In this document: piece after piece, positions 21,346 to 32,433 of the stretch
Position numbering within the stretch: the stretch's first letter is position 1
Layout of the letters: every line of letters begins with the position of its first letter
DNA from: Sipunculus nudus
Lineage: Eukaryota; Annelida; Sipuncula; Golfingiida; Sipunculidae
NCBI GenBank assembly: GCA_026874595.1
Contig: CM049322.1
Location: 58,745,886-58,809,885 of the forward strand
DNA: 64,000 bases
Direction of reading: 5' to 3'
The notes under the pieces: model-generated
Database searches by the model: none
Told to the model about the DNA's origin: nothing
Seen by the model: the letters and a program-made list of their open reading frames with translations, nothing else
Translations under genes and position numbers: made by a program

Positions 21346-22371
21346 TGCATTATATTTAATTTTATTTGACAAGATCTGTGACACTGGCCAATTGGACTCG
21401 GACCCTGCAAACGACCATAATGAGCAGTGCGCCGCTCGTGGGAAAGGTCTGTTTAGTTGCTGAGCGTCTGTAAAGTACAATGGGGAGATGAGAAAAGTTA
21501 CAAGAATGAACAAACCCGAAAGGCAGACTGTAAAGTTAGCGAAGCCTGACGTCATCACTGATATCAATGTAAAATCTGTCAAAAATTCATATTAGTCGGG
21601 GTCGATGTACAGATGTATGAACACGGTACATCTTGACGTTAGGTTGGGACTCTATAACACTTTTGACTTGTATGCACGTCTATTATACGTCTCCTATTAT
21701 ATGTCGCTACTATGTACTACTGCAAGTACATCAAATAATTATTCTGAAGAAAAAGACATTCATTGTGTCGGTTCATAGTATATCACAGAACTGTTTAATA
21801 TATGTCGTAAGAAGTTGATGTGAGTCAGGGCTGAAATGTAACGTATAAACCGTTTTCCCAAAAGTTTGCCACTAGATTTTAATAAACTACTGGGAAAAAC
21901 GGCACCCATTATATGTTACTGTAGTAACACTGTAGAAAAATTTGTATCACAGGATAAGGCATAATTAGAGTAATTACACTACTCTAAATGCCTATTTAGC
22001 TCACCATTTTATTTGTCGCACGATTTTTGTTTGTCGTATAGAGAGCTATGTAAGATCTGCGGGAATGCAGTCTTTCCTCCCGCGGTCACACAGACCTCAG
22101 TGTTAAGTAACAGAGCACGGTATATTAAGGTATACGACAGATCTGAGTCAACAGTTTTGCCTCATGGGTTCATCAATGAATGAAATTCACCACAGCGATA
22201 TTCGCTTTTATCATTATTTTTTTTTTTTCGCACGGTTGGGTGTTCTTGGTCCACGACGAAAGGTTGAGACAATTTCGGAACGTTTATTTAGTAAGGTAAT
22301 TGGTTTGAAGCTTGAGATGGCTGGTGTCTCGGCCAAATGGTGATGGCGAAACAGTTACTCAGATCTGTCCC

Positions 22372-22372
<1 letters not shown>
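21346..22372. other. Non-coding stretch
   Basis: No gene, RNA gene or delimited repeat recognised. A T-rich run occurs near 22218-22229. Confidence 0.5.
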
Positions 22373-22442
<70 letters not shown>

Positions 22443-22447
22443 TATAT
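22373..22447. repeat. (AT)n microsatellite
   Basis: About 70 bp of TA dinucleotides with one ACAT interruption at the right end. Confidence 0.95.
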
Positions 22448-22684
22448 CTCACAGGATGAACAGTTGTACGAAAACTGATACGTGTAAAGCATTTACCGAG
22501 TAGACCTAACGGTTTGTTCGTTTACACGTCAGTATTATGTTGTTTGTTTTTATTCACCCTGTAACGCGCGCTTTTGACGTTTAATTAGAGAGTTATCAAA
22601 TGTAAATATACATGACAGATTATAAAGTTTGGAGGAAGAGATCTGTATCAAGCTGTAAGTTATACATATAATTTCACAGTTTGG

Positions 22685-24190
22685 GGATATGAGGATCATT
22701 TTTATGGGCGATTTTAATGCCAGGATTGGTCACTAACCTGATTTTATTGAAAACAGAAACTTGGAGTTGCTGGAATTGGTGATTCTTATCCAATGGATGA
22801 TTTTAAATTCACCAGAAATTCCAAAGATGGAAAGGTAAATAAGTTTGGATTTTCTTTACACAATTGGTGTATTGAATGTACATACTGAGTTTCAGTAGGG
22901 TAGTTCACTTGTATAACTCACGCTGGACAAAGTGTGGTCGATTGTGTTATTAGAAGCTCTGACTTTTTAATGTAGTAAAATCATTTGAAATGTCTTCATT
23001 GGAATCATTGGATCATTTTCCATTGTTTTGCGAATTAGATATTAAAGCTAGTAATATTATCAATGGACCTAGGGAAAATAATATATGTACTATCCCACGT
23101 ATAAAATATAAATCATAAACTCCAGATGTTATGGAAATAAGAAGTATATTTAACCATGAGGATTGTTACATTAACAAGCAAGAATTCCAACAGTGTGTTC
23201 AATATGATATAAATGAAGCTGCGAACCTGTTCACAAATATAGTGAAAAGGGCAACAAGAGAAGAGAACTGGAATACAGATGTTAAAAGATTAAGTCAGCC
23301 TAATTGGTAGGATGAGGATTGTACTACAGCAAATGTTAATAAATCGAAGGCACTAAATAGATATAGAGTTTCACAGTCTTGATGACTTAAAGGTTTATAG
23401 AATGTTAAGACAGAAGTTCAAGAATGTGCAAAAGAAAGAAAACATGAAAACAGTTCTTCAATAAGAGTTCTGAACACTAAAAATGCCAATGAATTATTGA
23501 GATATCTAAAGAACTTTAAACAACAAAGAAAATCAACTGGTATTGGTGCAGATTGTTGGTGTAATTATTTTAAATATTTGTTTGAATGGTAGTAGAAATG
23601 AAATATAAGGATATAGAAACAATATTTTGAATGCATACATAGCAGAACATTGTGATGAAAATAAGTAGTGTTTCTAATCTTATTAATATCATCACTACAC
23701 ATGAGACTGAATGGGCAGTTATACGAATGTCGACAGGTAAAGCACCAGGTACTGATGGTTTGATATTTGATGTGATAAAATTTAGTATCCAATTTATACT
23801 TCCATTGTTAAAAAAAATTGTACAATAGTAAACTGTACACATGTTTTCCCAGATGAATGGAGCAAAGGAATTATATATCCACAGTACAAAAATGGACAGA
23901 TAATAGATTGTTGGTTTATGTAGAGGATTAAGATATCTTGACAGGGTACAGAAAGGGTTATCGTACTTTTGATAATGCTTTCGATTTGCAGGGGTTCAAA
24001 CAAAAATATTTAAGCAAAAGAGAGAGGAGGTTTTATTGCATGCATATCGATTATTCTAAGGCTTTTGATTGTGTCCAAAATGATATTTTATAGTATGTAC
24101 TTTTAAAACAGGGTAAAAGTGGGAGAATTTAAATGTAATACGATCAATGTATAGTCAAAATGCAATCATGTATTCTTACGGGTAATCTGA
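22685..24190 (+). pseudogene. Decayed non-LTR retrotransposon (APE endonuclease and RT remnants)
   Basis: Several frames on the plus strand, interrupted by stops and frameshifts, spell pieces of a LINE ORF2 in the correct order. IIFMGDFNARIG near 22695 is the endonuclease GDFN motif, and SLESLDHFPLFCEL near 22995 its C-terminal SDH-like block. WAVIRMSTGKAPGTDG near 23712 is the start of the RT domain. FPDEWSKGIIYPQYKNG near 23845 and MHIDYSKAFDCV near 24040 are later RT blocks. The catalytic YADD block and the 3' part are not visible, so the copy is truncated. The motif set suits an APE-type LINE such as CR1/Jockey/L2-related clades. The clade is not resolved and the element is non-functional. 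Confidence 0.85.
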
Positions 24191-24490
24191 GCTCTAATCA
24201 TGCAATGTGAAATAGAAATTTCTGTATATGCACACTATTTTATTATATATATTTAAGAAATTTGTTATTCAAATGTTAGTAAGTCCTTTATTAATTTATT
24301 TACTTTTATTTCACGCTCTTTCATACAACTGAGTAATATTGTTGTATTATTCTCGTAGGAACTTGGCCTGAGGCCTTTTTCTTAAATAAAACTTGTATTG
24401 TTCTGTAAAGATATAAGGATGCGTACTGTCTCCAACCTCGTATACCTGCATTATACTGTGAAAAATGCGAATGACCAAACTCTTTGGTCT
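24191..24490. other. Non-coding stretch
   Basis: AT-rich, nothing recognised. Two T-rich blocks and AATAAAAC-like runs are present. Confidence 0.5.
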
Positions 24491-24846
24491 CATTTCAGTG
24501 GGGTACCTTTGAACAAGATTATTGTAACTTACGGTAACTCCCGCATTTGCTTATCAGCGCCATCTTTAGTATTCAAACTTTGTATGACTTAGAAGTTTAA
24601 GATATCTATCTTTTCGATCAAACGTTAACTTTAATCATATTTTAACTCAACGTAGTGAAGCTTTGCTTTGTGTATTCTTGTTGGCGATCTACGTAGATGT
24701 ATAAGAATATCTGAAGGAATTAGCCAGTTTTAATGCCTTGCTCAACCGTAATGTGTTTCACTAAATTTACACACGATGACGCTGATAAGCAATTACGGGA
24801 GTTGCCGTAAATAAGAATGATCCTGTTCAAAGGTCCCCAATGATGC
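24491..24846. mobile_element. ~356-bp inverted-repeat element (MITE-like)
   Basis: CATTTCAGTGGGGTACCTTT at 24491-24510 and the following 55 bp, down to TTATCAGCGCCATC, reappear as a reverse complement at 24775-24846 (GATGACGCTGATAAGC to CCCCAATGATG). The arms are about 72 bp with scattered mismatches, and the core is about 210 bp with no coding content. No clear target-site duplication was found, so the class is open. Confidence 0.75.
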
Positions 24847-26218
24847 TGAATATTCATACAGACAGAAAAATATTATAATCTTCTATAGAATGCAGGGAAA
24901 GAAAAGGAAATTTTATTTGATTTTAGATAGAGATGCAATGTACTTAACCATGAAGGTCCGTGTTGAAAGCACAGTTGTTGACATTGTTACAGAAATCTAG
25001 ATAGTATTATAAAAGAGACCTAAGTCAGTCTGACACCATCTCTGCACAGACGATATAATCGGATAAGAGAATGTATTTTAAGGTCTCGGAACTGTCTCTT
25101 TAACATGTACACGCACCTCTCAGTTTCTCCGTAATATTTTACAAACATGACATGAACATATTCTAACAGCTGAGTATGATGTCTATATTTTGCTATATAA
25201 AAGGTTTGGGTTTTAACTTGTTAATATTATCAAGGTTTAAAATATTTTAAATTCAGATATTCGATTGAATATCATTTATTTCACCTTAGTTTTGAAACTT
25301 GAGAAAATTTCTGGGCTTCATGCGAACATATAGATAAACCCATAGACTTTATATTTTGGGGTCTTAACTCTCAAAATTATGACTTTATATTGTATAAAAA
25401 TAAAGTTATTCTTTTTTTAATTTTCATCATATTGTTTTTGGTAGACGGAAAAATTAAATTATGCATTTTAGAACATATGTCCATCCAGAGAAAATAGAAT
25501 GTTTTGAATCATAATTGACTGAGAATATCCATTTAACGTTGAATACATAAAATTAGTATTTTTTTTTAATCTAAAAAATTGACCAATTTTAGGAAATGCA
25601 TTTTCATTTATCATATTGATTGGATTATTTCTCGCTTTCATAAAAAAATACATGTCAAGTATTCCATAGCAACATTTTAGGTAATATTAAGGAAAAAACT
25701 GGTAGACTGGTGGACACTTCTGTGACCTCAAGGAAGCTAATCGAGTACATTGTTTACAATATAATCATGACACTCTCTCACACCAGAGTATTATTGTTTT
25801 GTATTAGAAAACATTATCCTGTGACCATAGACTGTTAGACCGAGTTGGGAAATCAGCTCAAAATGAGGTAATTTTATATGTCGACAATATCAAGAGCGTC
25901 TACAGCACAAAAAGTTCTTGTTGAGGCATGAAAGGTTGATGCCGGTTGCCCATTGAATGTGCATTATAAGCTGACGGAATCTGATAAGAGACGTAAAAGC
26001 AAGGTTTGTAAATACGCTGTATGCAGAATTGTTATATCCAACTCATTTATTGTTGTGCAATGCTTATTTCAAGAATGCCAGTGTGTTTTAAGAGTAGTGC
26101 GATGTATAATACTAGAAAGTGCTTCACAAAAAATAAAATCGTCACGCTTTGTGTTGAGTGTTGAGCTTTGGTTTGTACTCAATTCCTGGTTCAAGTCAAG
26201 TTGAACGAAAGACAGAAC
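24847..26218. other. Non-coding stretch
   Basis: AT-rich with no recognised domain, RNA gene or repeat. The 83-codon frame at 25953-26204 has no identifiable content. Confidence 0.5.
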
Positions 26219-26307
26219 GAAGAAAGAAAGAAAGAATCGATTCAATTAATTAATGGACGAAAGAATGAATGAATGAATGAATGAATGAATGAATGAATGA
26301 ATGAATA
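26219..26307. repeat. (GAAA)n / (GAAT)n microsatellite
   Basis: AGAAAGAAAGAAAG followed, after a short AT-rich link, by about ten GAAT units ending at 26307. It forms the left edge of the longer tandem repeat described next. Confidence 0.9.
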
Positions 26308-26830
26308 GCGCCATAGCGCGCTAGGTCGGGGGCCACACCGTTTACGCTTCTTTCATATTTTAAAGGAGATAGCGTGGGTATTAATTCACTTTTATGTTGA
26401 ATAATAAAGAGAAAAGTTGAAAAGAATATAGACGAAATTGCTAAAAGCTATATATAATGCTGTAAGTCCAGTGCAGAGAGGGAAAGAATGTAAAGCGCCT
26501 TAGCCCGCTAGTTCAGAAAGTAGATGACCATCTGGTAAGCGCTTCTTTAATACGTGAAAGGAGATTAGATAACTATTCAGTTAACAAATAAAGAGGCAAG
26601 GTGGCTAAAACCTATAAGTGAGTCCTTGCAAAAACAGCAAAGTAAGAAAGAACGAAAAGGAACGGAAAGGAAGGAAGGAAGGACCCCTCTTCAAGACGTT
26701 GAAGGAGATAGAGTGGTGATTAATAAACCATTATGTTGAAAATAGAATGAAATTGAGAGAAAATATAGGCGAATTAACAAAAAGCTATAATTTTGTGAGT
26801 CCAGGGCAAAAACAGCCGAGAAATCCTAAA
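26305..26830 (+). repeat. Threefold degenerate tandem repeat (~175-190 bp unit)
   Basis: Three diverged units begin near 26308, 26492 and 26690. Shared blocks in order are: AGCGC(C)-(A/T)TAGC(G/C)CGCTAG (units 1 and 2), GGAGATAG with a following (G)TGG(G/T)-ATTAAT, AATA-AAGAG or AAT(A)GA, AAAAGCTATA, and GTGAGTCC or GTAAGTCC with a GCA(A/G)A run. Purine-rich tetranucleotide runs (GAAA, GAAT, GGAA) separate the units. No coding content. Confidence 0.7.
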
Positions 26831-26990
26831 TTAGCTCACAGCCGGCCGCAAGGGGGCAGCAGGGGAGGCAATCATTCTATTCTCGGGGTTTAAACGGACA
26901 TTCAGTGAATTCAGCATCAATCCAACTACAGGCGTATCGACCACTTGCGCACTACACTATAGTAGTCCATCCGCTGAGGGGTTCCCGTGT
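26831..26990 (-). repeat. Possible second tRNA-like SINE head
   Basis: On the minus strand, TAGTGCGCAAGTGGTCGATA (near 26940-26960) looks like box A. GTTTAAACCCCGAG about 45 nt downstream looks like box B. The segment is followed by a GC-rich stretch and AATT-rich DNA. Only one copy is seen in the window, so the call rests on the promoter-like boxes alone. Confidence 0.3.
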
Positions 26991-29847
26991 GCATAAGATG
27001 TCCCATAATTACCTTTCATATTCATGACCTAGACTATTAGACATAAGTAGAGGTTAGGGTAGTCTTATGGGTATCCGGCATGAATTAAGAAAGTGACGTC
27101 ATTAGCTACACCTCTGGCTGTTTAAGAACTCAATTTGGAGGTAGGGGGAAAACATAAACTGCTGGTCTTTAGATTTGTTCATAGCAAAAATAATCAATTA
27201 CCAATTAACATGCTTTTGTTTTAGTCTTCTTTTCACTCCAATTATCAATATGTAAATGGGTTTGGTAATAAGATCATCGAAAGGTCATGAAACAGCGGCA
27301 GAAGTGCACATTTTCAGGAAAAATTGTTCAGTTTCTGCAGCAAATTGCTTTTATCAATAAAGGCAAAACATTTTCAGTTGAATCATCAATAAAGACAGAC
27401 TTAGGGAAGAATAATAGTGGCAAAAAAACTGAAATTTAAATTATATATAGTGATATGAACCTTTATAATAAACTAGTATGTTTTCTTGGCTAAAATTTCT
27501 TTTATTCGTTTTGGTGATTCATTTAGTCCTTGTATTTTTTAAAGTAGACCAATGAAGGGAAAAGGATAAACTCCGATTTCTAACACTGAGGAAATGACAG
27601 CTTTCATTGTGAACAAGTAATAAGTTTTTATTGCATGTAAGTACAGGCAGGTGCCTTTCATTTCTTTATTTAAAAATGGCATCACCTTTACTTCTATAAT
27701 GTTCACTTACTGGTATACCGGAGAAAACAGAGGAAATAGGTTCATTAGGTAAATCAAATTGCTGAAATAAGAACGCAGTTTTATGGTGGTTGCGACTTCT
27801 ATAAATCCTCTGACGCAACGCAAATAATAGTCTGAAACCAAAATTTTGTATTTGTTTTTTAACCCAAAAATTTAGTCAAATAATGTAATGAATTTACATT
27901 AAAAAAAATTCGAATCAAATTACAATCCATTTAAAATATGTGTTCCAGTGTTCCTCAAATATCAATTAAATATAGTCGAATGAAATACCAAAACAATATG
28001 ACACAGTATCATGACAAAGATAAAATTCTTGATCCCTCAGTATTGTAATATTTATACCCCACCAATTTAACAAATATTTCTAAATTTGCTCGAGGCGGGG
28101 GCATTTGTATCGTTCCGACACGTATAGTTTTTACATGTTGTCAAGATGGACCCATGTAGCTTTTTTACCAATATCCTGTAGATAAAAAGCTTATACCTCA
28201 GTCACAGACCCGTTATCAGATCTTTTCTCAGCAGGGATTACCGTCATTTTTTTAATGTATGCAGAGTATGCCGGAAATCACATAAATTCAATAAACAAGG
28301 CAAGCAGGGGTCTATATACGCTTTGCAGAAAGTTAATCATAATGTTCCATGATCGAGATTATTTAAACCGATTATTAAAAATATTTTATGTGTTTTTTGC
28401 AGCTTCATATTTTATGTATAGCTATCGTCTCAATCTATTTTATTAAACCTGTTGTTATCTTGTAATTTCTTTCTAACAGTTTCCTAATATTTATTCGATT
28501 GTTTACTAAAAAAAAAAACATAAAAACCTGAATACGAACAAATTCCAGCTTTCGATAAAAGGTTGCGATATGGGCAAAGATAAACAACTTTCTCATAAAA
28601 GCGCAATCTATTTGTTGGCCCCTCTTTCTAAAAGAACAGACTAACATATGCAAACTACTTCGTAAATCTTTTATTTACTTGAGAAAACACTTAATAACAT
28701 ACACCCCTACACACCAAATGCGTTACACTCGTCTCCAGCAAAAACATATTACTTAGGTGATATTCAAAGAAGTGGTTTTCAAATATCAGGCTTCATTAAT
28801 ATTATTTGTATTATTTTTATTTTAATCATTTCTAGAGGGTGATAATGATGATAATAATGATGATAATAATGATATTATTACTTTATGACAATATATTATT
28901 ATTTTATTTTATTTTCAGTTTTAGCATTGTTTTACAGCTGATTTAGGATATAGAAAAAATTATGTCGAGATCTCGACATAAAAATGTTTTCTGGATATTA
29001 ACTCAGCCACCGTGTAATTATTCATAACCTTCTGATAGTTCTTTATTCGTCCCTGTGTTATGCCTAGAGCTGATCAATTTACTTTACGTTAGCTCTTGTA
29101 AACAGCGCCTAATATGTGAATTGTTTTGAACTAATAGTTCGACCATAACCGTGGATAACCTCGTTCCTCTTATCTAGAATTCATTTTCATTGCTACCGAC
29201 AGATGTCAGCACAGGCTTATTATCCCAAAATGGCAGAAGGTAGGCTGCGATTTACCCTTTATGTAGTGTTTGTATAGCAAGTTATGTCCATAATTTGAAC
29301 ATGTTTTAGGGGCATTTCATGAACCGTCTTTGTGTTTATCTTATCAATTTCAAGAATTTGTAAGTAATATGTAATGGCAGTGCCAGTACTATAAATGTTA
29401 ACAGGTAAAATATTCCCGTATGATGGGGTTAAAATGGCCTCGAAGAGAGTCAAGCTACTTTACATTCAATATGGGTGGGTCAGTATACTTTCACACATGC
29501 GGGGATGTATTGAGTTGTACTTTTTTTTAAATATTCGGTTATACCTTGTATTAATACATATAAGATATTTTTAATGATATTGCAGTTTATGACAATAAAA
29601 CCTATATTGTAAGAAAATTGTCATCACATAAAATGGTATACCTCACCCATGCACGTTTAGTTTCAGACGTTTTGTAGAGCTTTATATGATATACTATTAA
29701 TAAGTGATATTATATATTTTTGTGAAAACCAGTGTAAATAGATATTTAACTATTTATGTACAAAATGTTCAGCATTTAATTAAAGATAGAAATATAGTTT
29801 ATAGTTATACATTACATATAAGGTTATATGCATGTAAAATCATTTTT
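26991..29847. other. Non-coding stretch
   Basis: No gene is supported. A (GAT)/(AAT) trinucleotide run lies at about 28838-28880. Frames of 60-72 codons at 28255, 28435 and 29259 are AT-rich and featureless. Confidence 0.5.
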
Positions 29848-31700
29848 TAGCTCAGCTGACTATAAGTCATCTGAGCTATAGTCGTGGTCCTTTGTACGTC
29901 GTCCGTCCGTCCGTTAACAGGGCACGTTTTAAAACCGTTGGACCTACGTATCCAAAACTTTGCATACAATTAGATGTCCCAAAAATCTCCTATCATACCA
30001 AAAATTGGGTCATTAGGACTTCGTTCCTTCGAGATATTAAGAAAAAACCTCCGTTTTCCATAAAAATAAAAACATTGTTACTCTTCAAGGCTACCTAATA
30101 TCAAAACCACTGATCTGTTTTTGATCATATTTAGTATTCATATACTTCCATACATTTTCTATGAATATACTAAAAATTAGGTCAGTATTATTAATTATTT
30201 TGAAGTTATGGGCCAAAACATAATGCAATTTTTAAAAAATCAGGAAATATATTTACTCACTTAACATGAGAATTGCTAAAGGTGGAGACATTTTTTCAGG
30301 AATATAACTTCATTTAATCAAGATTCAATTGTTTACCCAAAATTAGATCTGAATTTTGCAAATTTGTCAAGTTATTAGCATAAATAAAAAATCAATACCT
30401 TAAATTTTGTCCAAATTTTGCAATGGCACGTTTTTTCCCTGTAAGCACTGTTGATTTAATTTTCACAACATACATACATAAGGATTTAATCTTTTAAAAT
30501 CTGAAATTTCAAAGGAATTGATTGAAAAAAGCAGCTTTTATTCAAGTTTCCATACACCATGTCAAGTGTTGTTTACATCTAGCCCACCTGGTTGTACAGC
30601 CTTCACTTGCATTATGTAACCGACCCCAGGCAGCTTGCATTAGCTCAGCTTGGCCACTAATAGCAGGCTTCCCCACTGCTCTGCACTCCCCCCCCCCCCC
30701 CAATGGTGAATTAACTAGATAAATGTAATAATTTTCTGTATTTTATTTTATTCTTGGCTATGCTACATTTTAGATTTTGTATTGTACCACCAGGGTTACA
30801 ATGATTTAAGTGCACATTTAATTGTGTTCACAAAGTGGTGTATTGCTATGAAAGTGTGGATGTTCATCAGATAAGTAATTCCTTACTTCAGAAGAGTAAA
30901 AACTTCTCAAGGTGTGAAATTGAATATTAATTCCAGTAATAAATTAAAGCTGAGGTAGTAATTAGCACAATGATATTGTTTTTTCCTCATTCAACAAACA
31001 GTGTGTATACTTTATTTGAAAAGATGTTTTTATTTTATCAAATTTACTGATTTTTTTATTTCATTTCAGTGAATAAAATTAAGCAAGTACTGAAAACTCC
31101 AATGTGCAAAACTTGTTAATAGTGTCATGTTGTGGCATAATTTCCTTTAATTTCAGTTGAAACATTTGTGATTTTAAAATAATAAAATAGATGTGTATGC
31201 ATAATATGACCCAATGTGAGCTACACTCTGGATATATAATGATTTCTACTTAGAATTCTAATATTTTAACTTATATTTTTTTTATTACAAATTTATAAAA
31301 CTTGTAAATAAATAAAAATGAATCAGATAGTAACTATTAATAGAAAAAGTGGATATGCTAAAAAAAATAGTCTTATATATAAACTTAAATGCATTATTCT
31401 CTTGAAAGTGAAGGTGTTAGTCCATTCTGTCCACTTGCCTGTCCATCTGTAAATTTTTCATATGCATCACAGTATCTCAAAACTGTTACTGTTTTTCTTC
31501 ATGATAGTCTTGTGAGAGTATTAGTTTTGCAATAATATATTTAGAACTTTACTATAACCAAGTAGGAGGGCCCCTTTCCTCTCAGCTTTTCATATGCTTA
31601 TATAAATGAAAAACATTACAATAGAACATTTTCATATTTTTGCATTTGGTAAAAATTTTAAACTTCAGCTGAGCGCCGTGACCCATGGGTCCCTTGTTTT
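29848..31700 (+). repeat. Hairpin-headed dispersed repeat, full-length copy A
   Basis: The element starts with a hairpin: arms TAGCTCAG and CTGAGCTA, with inner TGACT / AGTCA around ATA. Then follow GTCGTGGTCC, a CGTCCGTCCGTCCGT run, and GGCACGTTTTAAAACCGTTG. It ends GTGACCCATGGGTCCCTTGT, which contains the perfect palindrome GACCCATGGGTC (31680-31691). The same start and end bracket 58083-60480, and a 5' fragment is at 11041-11310. No reading frame spans it and no target duplication was found. A poly-C tract lies at 30687-30702. The element class is unknown to me. Confidence 0.8.
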
Positions 31701-32400
31701 AAATATCACCATAAGGAACAAGCAAAGAAAAAGAAAATGACAGAAATTATCCTGTGTGATATTATAATTTATGAAAAGAAAAATGATTTCTCTACTATTC
31801 GCCGGAGGGCGCTGTAATACACTTAACTGGGGTGCACACCCGCTGAATTTCTAGAACTTTCGGTGTGGTTATTTTACTCGGCAAGGACCATGAAATACAG
31901 AAATTTGCCGGATTTATCCGTGAAGTAACAAGGGCATTATGGTGGACCCTCATTGTTATAACTAATAGCAGATAAAAAAAATTCTCCGATTTATATTTGT
32001 ATAAACATTTCATTTATTTCCAAAATTTAGAATTTTTATATAAATGTAAAACGCCAATGTCTATAAAAATGAATAGATACAAATATTTGTATGCGCGTGT
32101 TTTCAGTTAAAAATCCCCCTTAAATTTATCCGTAATATTTTTTTCAAAGATCAAACAATTATATTCCAGACCCTAGAACTTTTCTTTAACCAAATAAATA
32201 TTTAATAGCAATCATACGCAGTAATGGTTCATTTCAAAGAACATAACGGTGATCACTGTGTGAATTAAACTACACTAATTTGAATTTAACTAAAATAAAA
32301 AAGTATGATTCTCAGTTGGGCGGGCGGGCGATATTTCATTTATTTATTTTTTTCTTTTTTTGTATGTTTCGATAAAAATGTCATTTGATCAGGGAAAAGC
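31701..32400 (+). other. Upstream region of the BTB-zinc-finger gene
   Basis: AT-rich, with no coding content. Short CGCCGGAGGGCGC (31799) and GGGCGGGCGGGC (32319) GC blocks are the only GC-rich points and could mark the promoter neighbourhood. The transcription start cannot be located. Confidence 0.35.
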
Positions 32401-32433
32401 ATGAAAATACAAGATATTTCTTTTGCCAAACAG
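32401..32433 (+). CDS. Possible first coding exon of the BTB-zinc-finger gene
   Basis: ATG with A at -3 opens an 11-codon frame (MKIQDISFAKQ) ending at a good donor, CAG|GTAAGAG. It is phase 0. It therefore joins the BTB exon only if the second AG of ACAGGTGAG (acceptor after 32722) is used; the first AG would put the BTB out of frame. No in-frame Met lies between the stop at 32681 and the BTB core, so some upstream exon is required. This is the best candidate visible. Confidence 0.45.
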
